Shown here: piece after piece, positions 20,711 to 21,724 of the stretch
Layout of the letters: every line of letters starts with the position of its first letter
Numbering within the stretch: position 1 is the first letter of the stretch
Origin: a virus
Reading direction: 5' to 3' (one strand)
Virus record (IMG/VR): IMGVR_UViG_3300027861_000219
Location: 1 to 21,724 of that record
DNA length: 21,724 bases
Notes under the pieces: generated by a model
The model's database searches: none
Seen by the model: the letters and a program-made list of their open reading frames with translations, nothing else
What the model was told of the DNA's origin: nothing
Made by a program: the position numbers and the translations under genes

Positions 20711-21724
20711 TTATTTAATCGAGTCTTGTAGCTCTTTTAAAGTCAACTCCCTTCCTGATCCATCAACCAGGTCTGAAAGTGTGATTTTTTTATCTCTCCA
20801 AAGTTGTGCACGGCCCTTTCCTAACTGTGCGTCCTGCTCCTTAACGGTCTTTCTCTTTAGGTAAGCGTCAAAGGTGGTGTCAGCTTTTATCTGCCCCTCA
20901 TCGCTGGCCCTGGTTGCTGGTGGTGGCTCCTTTATGTTGGGGTAGCCAAGCTCTTTGTACGACTTTAATTTAACTAAAATTACGCTCCTGCATCCTGGGT
21001 GGCGAGGACATCCTCCATCAAAGGGCAGTTCATTGGGCGGTATGGGCTTAAAATCAAGATCCCACTCTGCTCCCGAATAAGCAACACAGATTTTTGATGT
21101 GTGACTGTCCAGAGTAGAAAGCTGATAATACCCCTTTGCAATGTCTTCATTTTCTCTATACACGGCCATGCGTGCATCATTTGTCACCTGGGCAATGGTA
21201 TCATGCACCATGGTTGAGGCATTGCGCCTTAATGTTTTTTCAGGAAAACCTATTCCAGGTATCCCTTTCCTGGGAGATCCAAACACCCGGGTTATGATCT
21301 GCTGTTGTGTTTCGCCTGAAAGTATACCTAGCCGGACCTGACCTGCAAAGCTCCTCTTGAGTCCATCCGACTGCCTGGACCACCAATCATCCAGAGGTAC
21401 ACCCTCAAGGAGAGAATTAGAGGCCAGAGCCTTAAACACCTTTGTAGTTGGTAGGTTTGCACTAAGGTCAATGCCTCCCAGTATAGCAACCTCATTCTTA
21501 CCCTCATATATTGCAAGGGCTTCTTTATCCACCACGCCTGCCATGTCAGAATATGAGCTTTCAATTATCTTATTGGTCTGTTTGAGTAGCTTGTTTACCC
21601 TGGTTTTCTGAAAGGATGTCAGATCATTGTTGAGCTTGTTTTTTAACTCAATTCGTAGATCCTCAAGCATAGCAAACACCTTTTTGCGCTCACCTGCTGA
21701 AAGCCTCATAAGCTCTAGCTGGTG
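20711..21724 (-). CDS. Head morphogenesis protein (Mu gpF / SPP1 gp7-like), partial
   Basis: The frame stays open to the right edge (HQLEL before the first visible ATG at 21709), so the true start is probably outside the window; from that Met 332 residues are seen. Numbering from it, residues 105-195 show the helical region DDWWSRQSDGLKRSFAGQVR, GILSGETQQQIITRVFGS and RNASTMVHDTIAQVTNDARM. The C-terminal Mu F domain has TLDSHTSKIC (199-208) and CPRHPGCRS (234-242), the Cys/His pattern (DxxTxxxC ... HPxCR) that marks the family. These minor head proteins sit inside the capsid near the portal and help assembly or DNA ejection. The gene normally follows portal, which should lie just beyond the edge. 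Confidence 0.88.
   Translation of the reverse strand, partial: HQLELMRLSAGERKKVFAMLEDLRIELKNKLNNDLTSFQKTRVNKLLKQTNKIIESSYSDMAGVVDKEALAIYEGKNEVAILGGIDLSANLPTTKVFKALASNSLLEGVPLDDWWSRQSDGLKRSFAGQVRLGILSGETQQQIITRVFGSPRKGIPGIGFPEKTLRRNASTMVHDTIAQVTNDARMAVYRENEDIAKGYYQLSTLDSHTSKICVAYSGAEWDLDFKPIPPNELPFDGGCPRHPGCRSVILVKLKSYKELGYPNIKEPPPATRASDEGQIKADTTFDAYLKRKTVKEQDAQLGKGRAQLWRDKKITLSDLVDGSGRELTLKELQDSIK

Noticed and set aside
1-21724. tRNA genes, CRISPR arrays, insertion sequences, integrase or attachment sites
   Set aside because: Looked for cloverleaf-like, regularly spaced repeat and transposase-like sequence; none seen by eye.

Overview
The window is a block of a tailed double-stranded DNA phage or prophage. 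Every gene I can support lies on the minus strand, so transcription runs from right (21724) to left (1). A tape measure protein of 1265 residues, a tail tube protein and a tail assembly chaperone with a -1 frameshift make it siphovirus-like, with a long non-contractile tail. A lipoprotein with a good lipobox and several Sec-type signal peptides suggest a Gram-negative host. No host gene, integrase, tRNA, rRNA or CRISPR array is visible, so the host cannot be named. Portal and terminase are presumably just outside the right edge.

Head and neck, right to left: a Mu gpF/SPP1 gp7-like head morphogenesis protein (open at the right edge); a near-consensus sigma70 promoter; a coiled-coil scaffold protein; an intrinsic terminator; an HK97-fold major capsid protein; a Bbp16-like cement protein; a small conserved protein; a signal-peptide protein with a tail/virion-type domain; a 297-residue virion protein; a small membrane protein; then the neck set (DnaT-like connector, head closure protein, gp10-like neck protein, DUF4128 tail terminator).

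Tail: two more signal-peptide proteins lie between the tail terminator and the tail tube gene. They are followed by the tail tube, the chaperone pair (slippery heptamer A AAT TTT, products of 147 and 276 residues), the tape measure with an internal 67-residue-period duplication, a tail-tip protein carrying an inserted domain, a fibre adaptor-like protein and a 698-residue beta-helix protein with a hydrophobic N-terminus. The late block ends with a lipoprotein and a 52-residue membrane protein joined by a TAATG overlap.

About 500 bases (2295-2789) then hold two minus-strand terminators, an interrupted palindrome and a promoter. This separates the late block from a left-hand block of small accessory genes: an acidic protein with an EWW motif, a basic small protein, a DUF3560 protein, a small acidic protein and two zinc-ribbon proteins, the last cut by the left edge.

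The most unusual property is that three or four proteins with N-terminal export signals, plus a lipoprotein, are interleaved with virion genes in one operon. Also notable are the scaffold gene framed by its own promoter and terminator, hairpins around the capsid cassette, and the frameshift signal.
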